From positions 1-64,000 of the forward strand of contig NZ_JAHKPW010000044.1 in the NCBI RefSeq assembly GCF_018860755.1: DNA of 64,000 bases, given 5' to 3'. The stretch's first letter is position 1, and the number at the start of each line of letters is the position of its first letter. Of the stretch, positions 27,624 to 37,718 are shown piece after piece. Position numbers and translations under genes: made by a program. The stretch is from Colwellia sp. D2M02 (GTDB lineage Bacteria; Pseudomonadota; Gammaproteobacteria; Enterobacterales; Alteromonadaceae). The notes beneath the pieces are model-generated. The model was not told where the DNA came from, did not search any database, and saw only the letters and a program-made list of their open reading frames with translations.

Positions 27624-27950
27624 TCGTTAAATTTCTTCAACAAACTGATAAATATAACTTAAAATATTTCAATTGCTTTTCACTCACGCAGCCTTAAGCT
27701 TCGTGCAATCGATTCACTATTGATAAGTTTCCTCTCCAGATTTTTAAACAAAAATCAGCTGTAAATTATCACAATTACACCAGTGTAACTTTAACTCACA
27801 ACACCACTCATTTAGTACACCTATAGAGATAACAAAGCACTATTAGCATGACTAAACAAATAAGATAGTTTGTGCTTGTTTCTTATCATATTGAAATTAT
27901 TATATTTTAGTGGTTTTTTAGGTTTTTTTTACAATAATTAGTAAAAATGC

Positions 27951-27979
27951 TTGACTTATTTTTGGTGACTACCTACTGT
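27951..27979 (+). promoter_or_regulatory. Predicted promoter of the chitin-binding protein gene
   Basis: TTGACT (27951-27956), a 17-nt spacer and TACTGT (27974-27979) fit a sigma-70 promoter. The predicted start near 27986 coincides with the 5' arm of a large hairpin in the leader. Confidence 0.55.
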
Positions 27980-27985
27980 TTGTTG

Positions 27986-28110
27986 GTGCATTTTTAATCG
28001 TTCTAATTTTAAAGGTGAACGTAATTTGAGGAATAAATGCACTTAATCATTCCCTGAAAAATGGGGATGGTAAACCATGAATGACTAACACCAAAAGGTA
28101 AATACACATT
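27986..28110 (+). promoter_or_regulatory. Structured 125-nt 5' leader (possible cis-regulatory RNA)
   Basis: GTGCATTT (27986-27993) pairs with AAATGCAC (28035-28042). Inside it CGTTC pairs with GAACG. ATTCCC/GGGGAT and TGGT/ACCA hairpins follow before the ATG at 28111. I do not find the conserved GEMM (c-di-GMP) sequence or any other known riboswitch. Confidence 0.4.
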
Positions 28111-30756
28111 ATGAAAGCAACAATAAAAACGAAAATGAAATATTTAACCGCCTGTATATTTTTAACAGCGGGCGGACAGGCCCAGCTGGCAAATGCTGGA
28201 GATATGACAAATTTCTTAGATGCATTACGTGGATTTGAGTCTGGTTTGCCTGACGCTACAGATGCGATTGTTAATGGTTATAAAACTGGTTACAACGATA
28301 ATACAGCCCGTACATACAGCTACTTAAAAAAAGATGCTCAAGGTAATGATATTCCTGGCCGTATAGATTTGGCTTGTGATGGTAGTGTCGTTGGTGAAAC
28401 ACATTCGGTTAAAAGATATTTCCAAAAGTTAGATGTTGATCGCTTTTATGACAATAATGCTTCTCTTGCCGATCGTAAGCGAATGATCAGAAAAATGCAG
28501 TATAGCTCACTCAATGCTTGGGGGTTTGTTGGTTATCAAAATGGCGAAGCAACCCTTATCACCTCTGGTTATTATATTCCTCAAACTGAAGGTGGCCTGA
28601 GCAAATATTACTCCGCTCGACCAGCAAGTGAGTGGGCGGCTACTGGTACCGGTCGACAAAGTGAAGCTACATGTACCGGTGTTAAAGAAACGATTCAATT
28701 TAGATGGGAAGGTGGCACCGTTGACTTATTAACACCGCAGGTTAATGAGTGGTTAGGTACTTTCAGCGGTAAGAGCGATATTTATCAGTTTGATGATATG
28801 CGTATACCAGCAAAACAAGAGCAGATCATTCGCGCGCTAATGCGCTCTAACTATATTAAGTTTCGTGAATTGATGCAGGAACGAGGTAAGGATTGGTCAG
28901 ATATACTAGGCACAAGCTATGACTATATTCATATTGAAAATGGTCAGCAAGTGACTAAAACTACTACTATCACTATGTCTGGCATAATAGCCGCTACTCA
29001 CTTACGTGGAGCTTTAGGGGTTATTAATGCTATTTTTGAAGGTACAGATGCGGGTGATGAAACAGGCACAACAGCTGGCTTTTATATGGATATGTTTAAA
29101 GGTCATGACACCTTGTTTGATACGCCGAGTAATGACATTATTTCTGGAACGCAGCACCCTGAAATGCTATTTGCTGGCTGGGGTAACGACACCGTCACAA
29201 CAGGCGACGGTAAAGATCAGATAGTTATCCAGAAAAACGCTTCAGGTAATACGCAGACCGTGATTAATGACTTTGCCCTCGGAACAGATCGTATATCTCT
29301 TGGTACAGAATGGACAGGTTCCCCTTTAGCCCAAATGACTATTACCAGTACTAGTGATCAAACAGGTTCGGTATTAACACTTCCGGGTAACCAATCGATA
29401 GTATTACAAGGCGTACCTAGCAGTAGCCTACCGACAAATATGGATGATTATATTGTCCATGCAAAAAGCTACGTGCAGGGTTGGGGTGGAACGAGAGAAA
29501 CCATTACGGGTTTCCGTCCAATGCTTGACAAAATTATTCCAGAAAGACATGTTACTGTTTCCGACTTGAGCGCCTTTGAAAACGCAGCCGGTAACCTAGA
29601 GGTAGGCACCGATACTTGGAATACTAAAGAGCTTGTTGGCCTTAAGTTAGCCGACCTAACTGCCGAGATGTTTTCTGAAATGACTGGTGATATATCTCAG
29701 CTTGGTGGTATCACTATTCCAGCCAGACCGGTGGTTATTGCTAATGGTGACACTGCTGCAAATGGCGGTGATATGATTAATCTTACTGGTAGCGTATCAG
29801 GAACGAGTAATTATGAGTGGACTCAAGTTGAGCCATTATCTCCTAAGGCGACTATTAATAATCCAACGGCATTAAATACCTCGATAATATTACCGACGGT
29901 CGGCTCAACAACTGAGTTCTACTTTCAATTAAAAGGAGTTAACGGATTAGCCAGTAATGCCGCTTCTCATGCTGTGCTAGTGAGTGCAGGCACGAATACA
30001 GGTAACAACGCACCAACCGCTGTGGTTTCTTCTTCAGCAACGAGTGTGGTTGAAGGTCAAACTGTTAATTTATCAGGTGCTAGCTCTACCGATCCAGATG
30101 CGAATACCACATTGAGCTATCAATGGAGTGCCTCACCAGCCAATGCTGGTAGCTTCAACTCACCAACGATTGATAACCCTACATTTACGGCTGCTAATGT
30201 TACTGCCGATACCAGTGTGAATATTACGCTAGTAGTTAGCGACGGTGAGCTAAGCGATAGCGCTTCAACTTGGGTAACGGTCACTGACTCTACAGTAGGT
30301 AATAGTGCGCCAACAGCAGTAGTTTCAGCGTCAGCAGCGAACGTTGTGGAAGGTAACTCAATTACTCTTAATGGTGCTAACTCTACCGACCCTGACGCTA
30401 ATGATACATTGACTTATCAGTGGAGTGTTTCGCCAGCTAGTGCAGGTAGCTTTAGTTCATCAACGGCGGCTAACCCAACATTTACCGCAGCCAGTGTCTC
30501 AGCAGATACTATCGCTACTGTTAGCTTAACGGTTAGTGATGGAACGCTTAGTGATACTGCATCTACTGCAGTAACTATCACTAATGAAACAACCGGACCA
30601 ACGGTAACTCCGTGGGTTGCAGGTCAAACAGTAGTGAGCAATGGTGATGTTGTTTCTTACAATGGTTCATGTTTTGAAGCTCAAAATAACCCAGGTACTT
30701 GGGAAACACCAACATCTACTTCTACTTGGTTCTGGACTGAAGTTTCATGTAACTAA
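28111..30756 (+). CDS. Large secreted chitin-binding multidomain protein
   Basis: This 881-aa exported protein has a signal peptide ending near NANAG (about residue 29). An N-terminal domain of about 300 aa includes [15 protein letters not shown] and [16 protein letters not shown], which resembles lysozyme-like cores (a candidate Glu in FESG). An RTX-like calcium-binding segment ([16 protein letters not shown], about 355-372) follows. Then come three PKD/Ig-like domains (about 540-625, 632-725 and 731-830) and a C-terminal CBM5/12 chitin-binding module (about 834-881, [18 protein letters not shown]). The enzyme activity is not proven. It lies near GH3 and GH20 hexosaminidases, so a role on chitin or peptidoglycan is likely. 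Confidence 0.8.
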   Translation: MKATIKTKMKYLTACIFLTAGGQAQLANAGDMTNFLDALRGFESGLPDATDAIVNGYKTGYNDNTARTYSYLKKDAQGNDIPGRIDLACDGSVVGETHSVKRYFQKLDVDRFYDNNASLADRKRMIRKMQYSSLNAWGFVGYQNGEATLITSGYYIPQTEGGLSKYYSARPASEWAATGTGRQSEATCTGVKETIQFRWEGGTVDLLTPQVNEWLGTFSGKSDIYQFDDMRIPAKQEQIIRALMRSNYIKFRELMQERGKDWSDILGTSYDYIHIENGQQVTKTTTITMSGIIAATHLRGALGVINAIFEGTDAGDETGTTAGFYMDMFKGHDTLFDTPSNDIISGTQHPEMLFAGWGNDTVTTGDGKDQIVIQKNASGNTQTVINDFALGTDRISLGTEWTGSPLAQMTITSTSDQTGSVLTLPGNQSIVLQGVPSSSLPTNMDDYIVHAKSYVQGWGGTRETITGFRPMLDKIIPERHVTVSDLSAFENAAGNLEVGTDTWNTKELVGLKLADLTAEMFSEMTGDISQLGGITIPARPVVIANGDTAANGGDMINLTGSVSGTSNYEWTQVEPLSPKATINNPTALNTSIILPTVGSTTEFYFQLKGVNGLASNAASHAVLVSAGTNTGNNAPTAVVSSSATSVVEGQTVNLSGASSTDPDANTTLSYQWSASPANAGSFNSPTIDNPTFTAANVTADTSVNITLVVSDGELSDSASTWVTVTDSTVGNSAPTAVVSASAANVVEGNSITLNGANSTDPDANDTLTYQWSVSPASAGSFSSSTAANPTFTAASVSADTIATVSLTVSDGTLSDTASTAVTITNETTGPTVTPWVAGQTVVSNGDVVSYNGSCFEAQNNPGTWETPTSTSTWFWTEVSCN

Positions 30757-30781
30757 TGTTCACTTAAGTAGTCATAGCATA

Positions 30782-30816
30782 AAAAAAACAGCGACCTAAC
30801 AAGTCGCTGTTTTTTT
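30782..30816 (+). terminator. Terminator after chitin-binding protein
   Basis: AAAAAAACAGCGAC/GTCGCTGTTTTTTT form a 14-bp stem with a CTAACAA loop, followed directly by ATGG. It is symmetrical and could work on both strands. Confidence 0.85.
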
Positions 30817-30982
30817 ATGGAAGTCGTTTACTGGTAAAAAATAGGGCCACATTTACTTAATTTAGTGTTTGAATAAATGGGCTGAGTGGTTGTGATACTG
30901 CTGTATTTTAATTGTCACTTCCTAAGAGGCTGTCGGGAATCGATATTGCTAAGGTCTGTATTTTTTAATAAATTCAGCAAGT

Positions 30983-31059
30983 TAACCACTAACTAGCAAA
31001 GGTAGACCTCAATCAGAGACTGAACGTCGAGGGCTGTCGCCACCGCTATACTAAGCAGA
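30983..31059. repeat. Element C joined to element A tail
   Basis: CACTAACTAGCAAAGGTAGA ... GACTGAACGTCGAGGGCTG matches 13320-13372, and then runs straight into GTCGCCACCGCTATACTAAG, a version of the element A core and tail. So elements A and C can form one composite repeat. The 718-bp gap 30757-31474 contains no supported gene besides terminators. Confidence 0.65.
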
Positions 31060-31285
31060 TAATTAACCTCAATGGAGTTCAGGAAGGACATTTGTTAAGC
31101 CGAGCTCAGGTTATTTAACCCTGCTACGTACGCTAACCTCCCATTTCAGCGTTAAAAGCTAGTTTTGATTAATGATTATAGGTAACCGTTATGAGCTTAT
31201 CCTGTTAAGTGTATCCAGTGATAGTACTCAATAAATAGGTTAGTAATAGTGATTAAATAAAAAAGGGAGGGTAGTAAACAAAAAA

Positions 31286-31312
31286 AAGCCAGATTTAGAA
31301 CAATCTGGCTTT
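31286..31312 (-). terminator. Terminator of the TonB receptor gene
   Basis: AAAGCCAGAT/ATCTGGCTTT form a 10-bp stem. On the minus strand it is followed by a T-rich tract. A second small hairpin, TGGCAAT-CC-ATTGCCA, lies at 31324-31339 between this terminator and the receptor gene. Confidence 0.7.
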
Positions 31313-31474
31313 CGGCCTAAAATGGCAATCCATTGCCACGTGTAAATCGTTTAGTTTCGCTGTTGCCAGTGAGGTAAACGATAACTAATCATATGATAGG
31401 AACGTGTCAAACCTATCATATGAGAAGAGGGTGGCTTGGTATTATTGTTTTTTAAAACTTAAATAAAGCCTAAA

Positions 31475-34072
31475 TTAAAACTTAATACTTGCACCAAGGA
31501 AGTAACGAGTACCAAACTCATCGATACTATGAACGACATTACCAAAGTCAGGTTGGCGTAGAACCAAGGCTTCATTAGTTAAGTTTACTGCTTCAAGTGA
31601 TATATCAAGGTTATCCATAGCATGCCAAATAACTGAGGCGTCTAACTGACTGTACGCATCATTCACGCTTGCACTGCCACTATTATTGTATTGACGCATA
31701 AATTCATCACGGTAGTTATAAGCTAAACGAGCGCTAAAGTTATCGTCTTCATAGTAAGCTGAAAGGTTAAAGGAGTTTTTTGATACGTCATCTAGCGGTA
31801 CTATTTTACCATCCGAAGTGGTTCTTTCACTATCGGTATAGGTGTAATTACCTTGTACGCCAAAACCATTATCAAAAGCATGTTGAATTTGTAGCTCTAA
31901 GCCCGTTACATCACCAGTACCAACATTACGAGAGCGAGTTACTAAACAGGTTTGTGAACATCCATCATAAGGCTCTACCGCAGCGGTCGTTTCAATATAA
32001 TCGCTGATGTTTTTAATAAAGAAAGTTGCGCCAACAATAGAAGCTTCGTCAAAGTACCATTCTAAACCGATATCGTATTGGTCAGCTTTGTAAGGTTCAA
32101 GGTTAGGGCTACCAACAGTGGCTGTAGCAAAGCTAACAGAGATTGTTTCAGCCATTTGCATCGCATCGTAATCAGGGCGTGAAATAGTAGAGCCTGCAGC
32201 AAAGCGGAAAATAAGATCGTCAGAAATATCTGCGGCAATGTTCACACTCGGTAAAAAGTTACTGTAATCTTTCTTTCCTTGTGAAGGTAAGCCATCAATA
32301 CTGCCTTTTGATAACACGTCAGTACCAACATAGCGTAAGCCTACGTTACCGCGGAAGCCATCACCTTCAAAGTTACCTTTTACATAGAATGCGGTAATGT
32401 CTTCTTCAATTGAAAATTGGCTTAATGTTGTGGTGGTGTCTGCTTGATTCTGATAAGCATAATCCCATATTCCAGCACCGTCAGCCACTGGGAATGCTGA
32501 TAAGCTGCCAGGACGTCCTTCTTTACTATGTAAGCCACTCACAAAACCGCCGTTGTAATCACTAAGGTTTAAACCATCAGCGATTGCTTTGTTTACGTCA
32601 ACATCACGATAATCACCACGTGAAGCAAAGGTTTGACTTTGATATTTTAAGCCGAAATCAAGCGTGGTAAACATGCCTTTATCAAGTTGGTAGGTAAAAT
32701 CAGATTGAATATAATCAATGTCATTGTCACGAACATAATTAATGTAGGTAAATTCTTGAAAAATATCGAAATTACTATGACTGCTCATGTAGTCTGAATT
32801 AGTTGGAATAATTTCAAGGGCACCGGCTACATCATAGGTATAACCGCCATTAGCAGCATTAGTTGTGTCGCCCCACCAAGTACTGCTTTGTAATGTACGT
32901 CCTTCAGCGCTAGAGCTACCGGCAACGATACCTATTGACCAATCATTCACGGTATACTCTAGTGTAAAGTTTAATGCATCGGTTTGCATTTCAGGCTTAC
33001 GTAAAACAGTATTATTAAATAATGGTGGTAATCCTGCGCCATTGGCACCGTTCGTTGTTCCTTGCGTGAGTACACCTGCGTTGTTTGTGGTAGTAGAGTT
33101 GCCATCGAGTGTACCAAAACCAACAATACCAAATTGTGCCGTGTTGATATGGTCGTTATTTAACTCGAACAAGTTATAATTTAAGCCTATCAGTAGATTA
33201 TCTGTCGGGGCGTACTGCACAGTTATTTGACTACTTGTACGTTCTCTATCTTCATCAAATAAAATTGACGACATTGCACCGTAAGAGTTGTGAGATACGC
33301 CATTACTATCAGTGAAGCTACCGCTAGGTGTACCAAAGTTTGATAGAGTTTCACGATATACTTTAGATTGTTCATTTGAATAGGCGACTAAGATACCAAA
33401 GGTTTCATCGTCGGTTTTCCAGCTACCCAACGCAGAGTATGCAGGGTCCCACTCTTCAGAATTTTCATGGTAAGCCCCCTCAACAGAAGCAAACACAGTA
33501 CCTGCGTCTAATTCGAGCGGCTTACGAGTTTTTAGGTTAACCGTACCACCGATTGCGCCTTCGTTAACATCAGCTTCGACAGATTTATATAAGTCCATGC
33601 CTGAAACTTGCTCTGACGCTAACATTTCAAAGTTGAAGCTACGGTTAATACCACCTAAATCAAACCAACCAACACTGGCAACATTTTGGCCGTTAAGTAA
33701 TACCATACTATGCTCGGGCGCTGTACCACGTACTGTTACGCCACTCACTTCACCGTAGGTTCTAACCACGGTAACACCAGGGATGCGCTGCATCGCATCA
33801 CCGATGTTTTTATCTGGAAATTTACCAATATCTTCTGCAGATATAGAGTCTAAAACTGAATCACTAAAACGTTTGCTATTTAACGCTCTAGTTAAGCTGC
33901 CGCGTATACCTTTCACCTGAATGATTTCTACGTCACTTTTATCAGCAAGGTTATTATCTGCCGCTTCGGCGGCATAAACATTACCCATGGCACCCGTTAA
34001 TGCAATAGTGCTAAATGAAATAAAGCGCATCGCGGTATTATTTTTAATTAAGTTAGTTAACTTTTTTGACAT
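31475..34072 (-). CDS. TonB-dependent receptor, carbohydrate type
   Basis: This 865-aa outer-membrane receptor has a signal peptide (FISFSTIALTGAMGNVYAAEA). The plug opens IEIIQVKGIRGSLTRALNSK-like, with FPDKNIGDAMQRIPGVTV and GAIGGTVNLKTRKPLE, the style of the Xanthomonas/Caulobacter oligosaccharide receptor family. The barrel ends GTRYFLGASIKF. It stands among hexosaminidases and an aminosugar-like ABC importer, so chito-oligosaccharides are the likely ligand. An operator-like TTTTGACTAAATGTCAA lies 130 bp upstream. Confidence 0.9.
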   Translation of the reverse strand: MSKKLTNLIKNNTAMRFISFSTIALTGAMGNVYAAEAADNNLADKSDVEIIQVKGIRGSLTRALNSKRFSDSVLDSISAEDIGKFPDKNIGDAMQRIPGVTVVRTYGEVSGVTVRGTAPEHSMVLLNGQNVASVGWFDLGGINRSFNFEMLASEQVSGMDLYKSVEADVNEGAIGGTVNLKTRKPLELDAGTVFASVEGAYHENSEEWDPAYSALGSWKTDDETFGILVAYSNEQSKVYRETLSNFGTPSGSFTDSNGVSHNSYGAMSSILFDEDRERTSSQITVQYAPTDNLLIGLNYNLFELNNDHINTAQFGIVGFGTLDGNSTTTNNAGVLTQGTTNGANGAGLPPLFNNTVLRKPEMQTDALNFTLEYTVNDWSIGIVAGSSSAEGRTLQSSTWWGDTTNAANGGYTYDVAGALEIIPTNSDYMSSHSNFDIFQEFTYINYVRDNDIDYIQSDFTYQLDKGMFTTLDFGLKYQSQTFASRGDYRDVDVNKAIADGLNLSDYNGGFVSGLHSKEGRPGSLSAFPVADGAGIWDYAYQNQADTTTTLSQFSIEEDITAFYVKGNFEGDGFRGNVGLRYVGTDVLSKGSIDGLPSQGKKDYSNFLPSVNIAADISDDLIFRFAAGSTISRPDYDAMQMAETISVSFATATVGSPNLEPYKADQYDIGLEWYFDEASIVGATFFIKNISDYIETTAAVEPYDGCSQTCLVTRSRNVGTGDVTGLELQIQHAFDNGFGVQGNYTYTDSERTTSDGKIVPLDDVSKNSFNLSAYYEDDNFSARLAYNYRDEFMRQYNNSGSASVNDAYSQLDASVIWHAMDNLDISLEAVNLTNEALVLRQPDFGNVVHSIDEFGTRYFLGASIKF

Positions 34073-34202
34073 ACCCTTATCCTCTCTTGTTATAGTTTTT
34101 ATGTACTTGTTATATTTTTTATTCGTCTAGCTTTTACTTTATTAATAAAATCTTGTTAGTAACTATTATGTAAATCGTTTTTACTAATTAAATAATCAAT
34201 CA

Positions 34203-34219
34203 TTTTGACTAAATGTCAA
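34203..34219. promoter_or_regulatory. Operator candidate upstream of the TonB receptor
   Basis: TTTTGACTAAATGTCAA contains TTGAC-TAAAT-GTCAA. The first 14 bases match TTTTGACTTAATGT inside the ROK/ABC palindrome at 38896-38909, with one mismatch. On the minus strand TTGACA (34219-34214) can be a -35 box for the receptor. A shared regulator is likely. Confidence 0.5.
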
Positions 34220-34242
34220 CCAATTATTAAGAACAATTTATT

Positions 34243-35874
34243 TTAAAAGGTGTATTTTTCTTCAAGTAACCGTTTTGCAAGCTCTCTAGCGCTAACTGAG
34301 CGACTTGAATAAGTACAGACATAAGTGTTTATGGCACATTTTTGACTTAACTCTTTAAGTTCATAGTCTGAACGAAGTGCTAATACCATTAGCTTATTGG
34401 TAAATAATTGTTGAGCTTGCTCGATACGTTGAAGCTGCTCTTGCTGAGGAAAAGTTTCTCCTGGTAGAGGATAATCTTCAGTCAAGATAACAAGAGGTCG
34501 CTCTATATCGAGTGTTTTATTACCTGCTAGAACTTGAGAAAACTCTTCATAGGGCAGGTACGTTACTTTTGCGTTGGATTGCTGTAATTGTTGATAAAAA
34601 ACTTGGCTTGCTGGCACAGCGTCATTTGGACCAATACCACGACTATTAACCAGGTTTTCATAACTCGCTGGGTTAACAGCGCAAGTAAAGTAAAATTCTG
34701 ATTGCCCTAATGGCCATAGTCCTTCATTATTTTTAAGCACGCTAATAGCTTGCTGAGCTGCTTCTTTAGCGACTTTATTACCGGTATCGACCGGCGACTT
34801 ATTGGTTGATGGTTTATTGTTAACTTTTTGATATTTAAAGCACAAAACATGCTTTAAGGTTTGGTCAATTTGAGCCAAACTCAGCTCACCACTATGTACT
34901 GCTTCAATAACACCGTTAATGGTTTCTTGTTGTATTTGCTTATAGGGAGTTGTTTCATTTTCATAATGCTCTTCACTAAGCATAATTAAATGCGCGCCAG
35001 CTTTGAGCGCAAGAATAGCGGCTTCACTTGGCGAATAATTTTTTCTCATTGCCCACATATTCATGCTGTCGGTAATAATGAGCCCTGTAAAACCAAGTTC
35101 GTCTTTTAATAGTTCTGTTAATATCTTTCGAGAAAGTGTTGCTGGGTATTGAGCATCAATTTCTGGGTAGTTAATATGCGCGGTCATAATGATGCCAACA
35201 TCATTATTAATTGCTGCAATAAAAGGGGGTAAGTCTTCACTCAGTAATTGACTGGTGTTTTTAGTAACCTCAGGTAAAGAGCGATGACTGTCCGTTGCGG
35301 TATCACCATGACCAGGGAAATGCTTTGCGCAGGCAATATTCCCCGTGCGATTAATACCTTGCACTGCTGCTGCAACATGTTGAGCCACATGGCTAGGTTT
35401 TTCACCAAACGCGCGTTGACCTATAATCGGGTTATTTGGATTACTATTAACGTCAGCGCAAGGAGATAGCAAGGTGTTGTAACCTATAGCTTGCATTTGT
35501 TCGGCAAAAATTTGGTACATATTCGCTGTTAGGTTGGCATCGTTTGCGACCCCTAATGCTAAGTTACCGGGGCCTAAATCAGTCTCTTTGGTTAGTATTC
35601 CCCAGGCACCTTCTTGGTCTACTGCAAGTAATAAAGGTGCATCACAAGCACGTAAAGCGGCTTGTTTTTGTAATTGTGCTGATAATATGTTCGCTTCTTT
35701 TAAGGTGTTTGCATTGTCATCCGTCAGGTAAAAGCCACCGACATGCATATTTTTCACTAAATCGAGCGCGTACTCATTGTCTTGTCCTGCGAAAGCTAAG
35801 ACAAAAAGTTGTCCGACTTTTTCTTCAATAGTTAGCGTCGGGATAAGTTGTTCAATTTTTTTTAAGTAACTCAT
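34243..35874 (-). CDS. GH3 beta-N-acetylhexosaminidase-like glycosidase (cytoplasmic)
   Basis: This 543-aa glycoside hydrolase family 3 enzyme has no signal peptide. The ATG at 35874 follows AAGGA; an upstream TTG at 35892 is weaker. The NagZ-type catalytic loop KHFPGHGDTATDSHRSLP and the nucleophile Asp in GLIITDSMNMWAM are visible. The C-terminal domain (about residues 350-543) is longer than in NagZ. In this context it probably splits imported GlcNAc dimers. It lies between the receptor and the ABC importer on the same strand. Confidence 0.88.
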   Translation of the reverse strand: MSYLKKIEQLIPTLTIEEKVGQLFVLAFAGQDNEYALDLVKNMHVGGFYLTDDNANTLKEANILSAQLQKQAALRACDAPLLLAVDQEGAWGILTKETDLGPGNLALGVANDANLTANMYQIFAEQMQAIGYNTLLSPCADVNSNPNNPIIGQRAFGEKPSHVAQHVAAAVQGINRTGNIACAKHFPGHGDTATDSHRSLPEVTKNTSQLLSEDLPPFIAAINNDVGIIMTAHINYPEIDAQYPATLSRKILTELLKDELGFTGLIITDSMNMWAMRKNYSPSEAAILALKAGAHLIMLSEEHYENETTPYKQIQQETINGVIEAVHSGELSLAQIDQTLKHVLCFKYQKVNNKPSTNKSPVDTGNKVAKEAAQQAISVLKNNEGLWPLGQSEFYFTCAVNPASYENLVNSRGIGPNDAVPASQVFYQQLQQSNAKVTYLPYEEFSQVLAGNKTLDIERPLVILTEDYPLPGETFPQQEQLQRIEQAQQLFTNKLMVLALRSDYELKELSQKCAINTYVCTYSSRSVSARELAKRLLEEKYTF

Positions 35875-35967
35875 TTTGCATTCCTTAGGCAAAGCGAAGC
35901 CCTGTCGCGAGTTTCATGGTATTAAACATGCTCGCGATGTAGATTTTTCGATAACGTTATTGAGCGA

Positions 35968-36744
35968 CTAAGCGGCTATTTTTTTAGCACCAGTAATTAG
36001 CGCCACTAAGTCTTCTTTGGTTACATCAGGAACTGCGACATCGGCAACTGAGCTCCCTTGATACAACACCACAGCTCTGTCACAGGTTTCGACGACATGT
36101 TGCATGTTATGACTGATCAGTAATACGGCAACACCTTGTGAGCTGATGACCTTGATCAAGTCATTCACTTGTGCGCTTTGTTCAACGCCGAGTGCTGCCG
36201 TAGGCTCATCCATAATAACAATATCAGCGCCCCAGTTTACCGCTCTAGCAATGGCTATTGCTTGTCGTTGACCACCTGACAAGTTATGAATTTGTTCACT
36301 GTAAGAGGGGATACGTGTATTTAATCGATTTAAAGACTTTCTTGCTCGTTTGGTCATGGTTTTAGTGTCAAGCCAACCTAACCAGCGCAGAATTGGGTTT
36401 TTGTGTTTTATTTCTCTATTGAGAAATAAGTTTTGCACAATATCAAACTCAGGAATCATTGCTAAGTCTTGGAATACTGTTTCTATACCCGCGGAGCGGG
36501 CATCTTCAGGTGAGCTAATATAAACAGACTTGCCATTAACTTTAATATCACCACCGTCAGGTGCATGAACCCCTGAAATACATTTAACTAAGGTAGACTT
36601 ACCTGCGCCATTGTCACCTAACAAGCCAACGACTTCACCTTTGTTTATAGTGAAAGTTACGTCTTGCAGTGCATGTACGCCACCAAAACTTTTCTTAATT
36701 GAGCTAAGCTCTAAAGCCACTTGATCTAATGCTGATCTAACCAT
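35968..36744 (-). CDS. Sugar ABC transporter ATP-binding protein (FrcA-like)
   Basis: This is the ATPase of a ribose/fructose-type importer and has a single nucleotide-binding domain, unlike RbsA with two. The 258-aa protein has Walker A GDNGAGKST, signature LSGGQRQ and Walker B IVIMDEPTAAL. The ATG at 36744 overlaps the permease stop (ATGGTTAG, 8 nt), so translation is coupled; the frame is open further upstream but that is inside the permease gene. It is the last gene of the binding protein-permease-ATPase operon. Confidence 0.92.
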   Translation of the reverse strand: MVRSALDQVALELSSIKKSFGGVHALQDVTFTINKGEVVGLLGDNGAGKSTLVKCISGVHAPDGGDIKVNGKSVYISSPEDARSAGIETVFQDLAMIPEFDIVQNLFLNREIKHKNPILRWLGWLDTKTMTKRARKSLNRLNTRIPSYSEQIHNLSGGQRQAIAIARAVNWGADIVIMDEPTAALGVEQSAQVNDLIKVISSQGVAVLLISHNMQHVVETCDRAVVLYQGSSVADVAVPDVTKEDLVALITGAKKIAA

Positions 36745-37708
36745 TATTTCGTACCTCTTTAACACCAATAGCAACCGCAACCACCAAAATAACACCGCGA
36801 GTAATCATTTGCTCATTGGTGGAAAAGCCTGACAAAATTAGTCCGTTGTTAATAATACCCATTAACCACGTACCTAAAATAGCACCGACAATACAAGCTC
36901 TGCCACCAAATAAGCTAGTGCCACCAATGGCTACAGCTGCTATTACCGTTAATAAGTCTGCTTCACCTAGAGTGTATCTTGCGCCATGTAAGCGCCCAGC
37001 ATAAAGTAAGCCTGCTAATGCGGCGGCCGTTGATGAGGCAATTAAGGCATAAACGCGTATCTTAGTTACTTTTATACCCATAGCTCTTGCAGCAGCAGGG
37101 TTACCACCAACCGCTAATAGGTGTCGACCTGCGGCAAGCTTTTTCAAAATGATATAAGCACAGCCACCAATTATTAAGGTCCACAGTAGTAATATTGGCA
37201 TGCCTAGTACTTTTCCTGAGCCAAAGAAATAGGTGAAGTCTTGATTAATAACTGGAACCGATTCTAAATTGGTTAATTGTCTGGCAATACCGGTGATTAT
37301 TCCCATAGTACCTAAGGTAATAAGCAGTGACGATACTTGTAGCCGCTCAATTAATAAACCATTAATTAAGCCGACGGTAACTCCCACTAAAAGTGCGCCT
37401 AAAACCGCGAGTGGAATACCAGTATGTTGTAATAACAACGCACCTACTAATGCACTTAATGCGACCACCGAGCCAATAGATAAGTCGATATGACCTACGG
37501 CTAAGGCAAAGGTTAAACCCACAGCCATAATAGTTAACGGCGCTGTTTGTTTAACAATATTCATAAAGTTGGATAACGTTAAAAAAGCCGTGTCGTGCAA
37601 AATAACTGCGAAAAAAAATAAAACGAAGAAGAAGATATAATAAATAAATGCTTCTCGTTGCAAAGCAAACTGCTTCATTTGGTTTAGTGATAACATTTTA
37701 GCACTCAT
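36737..37708 (-). CDS. Sugar ABC transporter permease (RbsC/FrcC family)
   Basis: This 323-aa inner-membrane permease has about ten hydrophobic segments. Family marks are FALAVGHIDLSIGSVVALSA, LLITLGTMGIITGIARQL and AAVAIGGTSLFGGRACIVGA. It starts 10 bp after the binding protein gene and overlaps the ATPase gene by 8 nt. It provides the membrane channel for the imported sugar, here probably GlcNAc or a chito-oligomer judged by neighbours. Confidence 0.92.
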   Translation of the reverse strand: MSAKMLSLNQMKQFALQREAFIYYIFFFVLFFFAVILHDTAFLTLSNFMNIVKQTAPLTIMAVGLTFALAVGHIDLSIGSVVALSALVGALLLQHTGIPLAVLGALLVGVTVGLINGLLIERLQVSSLLITLGTMGIITGIARQLTNLESVPVINQDFTYFFGSGKVLGMPILLLWTLIIGGCAYIILKKLAAGRHLLAVGGNPAAARAMGIKVTKIRVYALIASSTAAALAGLLYAGRLHGARYTLGEADLLTVIAAVAIGGTSLFGGRACIVGAILGTWLMGIINNGLILSGFSTNEQMITRGVILVVAVAIGVKEVRNNG

Positions 37709-37718
37709 AGGGGATCCT

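Noticed and set aside
27650-28110. Known GEMM c-di-GMP riboswitch before the chitin-binding gene
   Set aside because: The conserved GGGCAAACC and CCTAAACC-type blocks are missing; only general hairpins are seen, so it is reported as an unknown leader.
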